A DNA stretch of 6,121 nt from NCBI GenBank assembly GCA_903890885.1, contig CAITCX010000357.1, positions 1 through 6,121 of the forward strand. Reading direction: 5' to 3'. The translations under genes and the position numbers were made by a program. A model generated the notes under the pieces. The model saw only the letters and a program-made list of their open reading frames with translations, had not been told where the DNA came from and did not search any database. This DNA is from an uncultured Dehalococcoidia bacterium (GTDB taxonomy: Bacteria; Chloroflexota; Dehalococcoidia; Dehalococcoidales; UBA3254). Shown piece by piece: positions 5,981 to 6,121 of the stretch. The stretch's first letter is position 1. Every line of letters starts with the position of its first letter.

Positions 5981-6121
5981 CTACTCGTTGGAAATAGCCA
6001 CGGCCTGCCTGAGGTCGATATCGCCGGTGTAGAGGGCTTTACCGATGATAGCGCCCTCAACGCCTAAATGTTTCAATTCCCGTAAATGTTCCAGAGATGA
6101 AATACCCCCCGCCGCGATGAC
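5981..6121 (-). CDS. hisA: Phosphoribosylformimino-AICAR ribotide isomerase HisA, C-terminal end
   Basis: Only the last 46 residues and the TAG stop (complement of 5981-5983) are inside the window. VIAAGGISSLEHLRELK and GVEGAIIGKALYTGDIDL match the phosphate-binding end of the HisA TIM barrel: the Gly-Gly loop after strand seven and the GKALYTG loop after strand eight. HisA opens the ribose of ProFAR by an Amadori rearrangement in histidine synthesis, and its product feeds HisF/HisH. The related HisF has a different sequence in this region, which favours HisA. The catalytic aspartates lie outside the window. Other his genes probably lie to the right. Confidence 0.92.
   Translation of the reverse strand, partial: VIAAGGISSLEHLRELKHLGVEGAIIGKALYTGDIDLRQAVAISNE

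Overview
This is a 6.1 kb stretch of ordinary bacterial chromosome of moderate base composition, carrying mostly housekeeping genes. The gene families are bacterial: LepA, HemW, HisA, a HIT-family Ap4A phosphorylase-like protein and a TIGR03960-type B12/radical SAM protein. The lepA-hemW pairing is typical of Firmicutes and several other phyla. The HIT protein and the unknown membrane protein most resemble actinobacterial or Chloroflexota-type proteins as I remember them. A Chloroflexota (Dehalococcoidia-like) anaerobe is a reasonable guess, but only a guess, since no rRNA or other decisive marker is present.

Layout from left to right: (1) the 5' end of a minus-strand gene for a TIGR03960-family B12-binding radical SAM protein, running off the left edge; (2) a 242-nt divergent intergenic region with a 12-bp inverted repeat and a 9-bp direct repeat; (3) a plus-strand HIT-family gene; (4) a convergent minus-strand SRPBCC/AHSA1-like gene whose stop codon overlaps the HIT stop on a shared TTAA; (5) a region of about 275 nt with no clear promoter but a strong Shine-Dalgarno site in front of a possible short leader ORF; (6) plus-strand lepA and hemW, overlapping by a few bases; (7) a convergent minus-strand gene for a multi-pass membrane protein of unknown function; (8) the 3' end of hisA on the minus strand, cut by the right edge.

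The most noteworthy point is the start of hemW. Its conserved N-terminus, including the CxxxCxxC iron-sulfur motif, is encoded directly after the lepA stop. No ATG, GTG, TTG or CTG lies in frame between the upstream in-frame stop and that motif. The best-placed codon is ATA, sharing ATAG with the lepA stop. A start at the first TTG (3627) would remove the cluster-binding cysteines. Second in interest are the lepA leader and the unknown membrane protein. I see no mobile element, CRISPR array, tRNA, rRNA or defence system.

Functionally the window mixes translation (LepA), heme delivery (HemW), nucleotide metabolism (HIT), histidine synthesis (HisA) and two uncharacterised families. Only lepA and hemW are clearly an operon.
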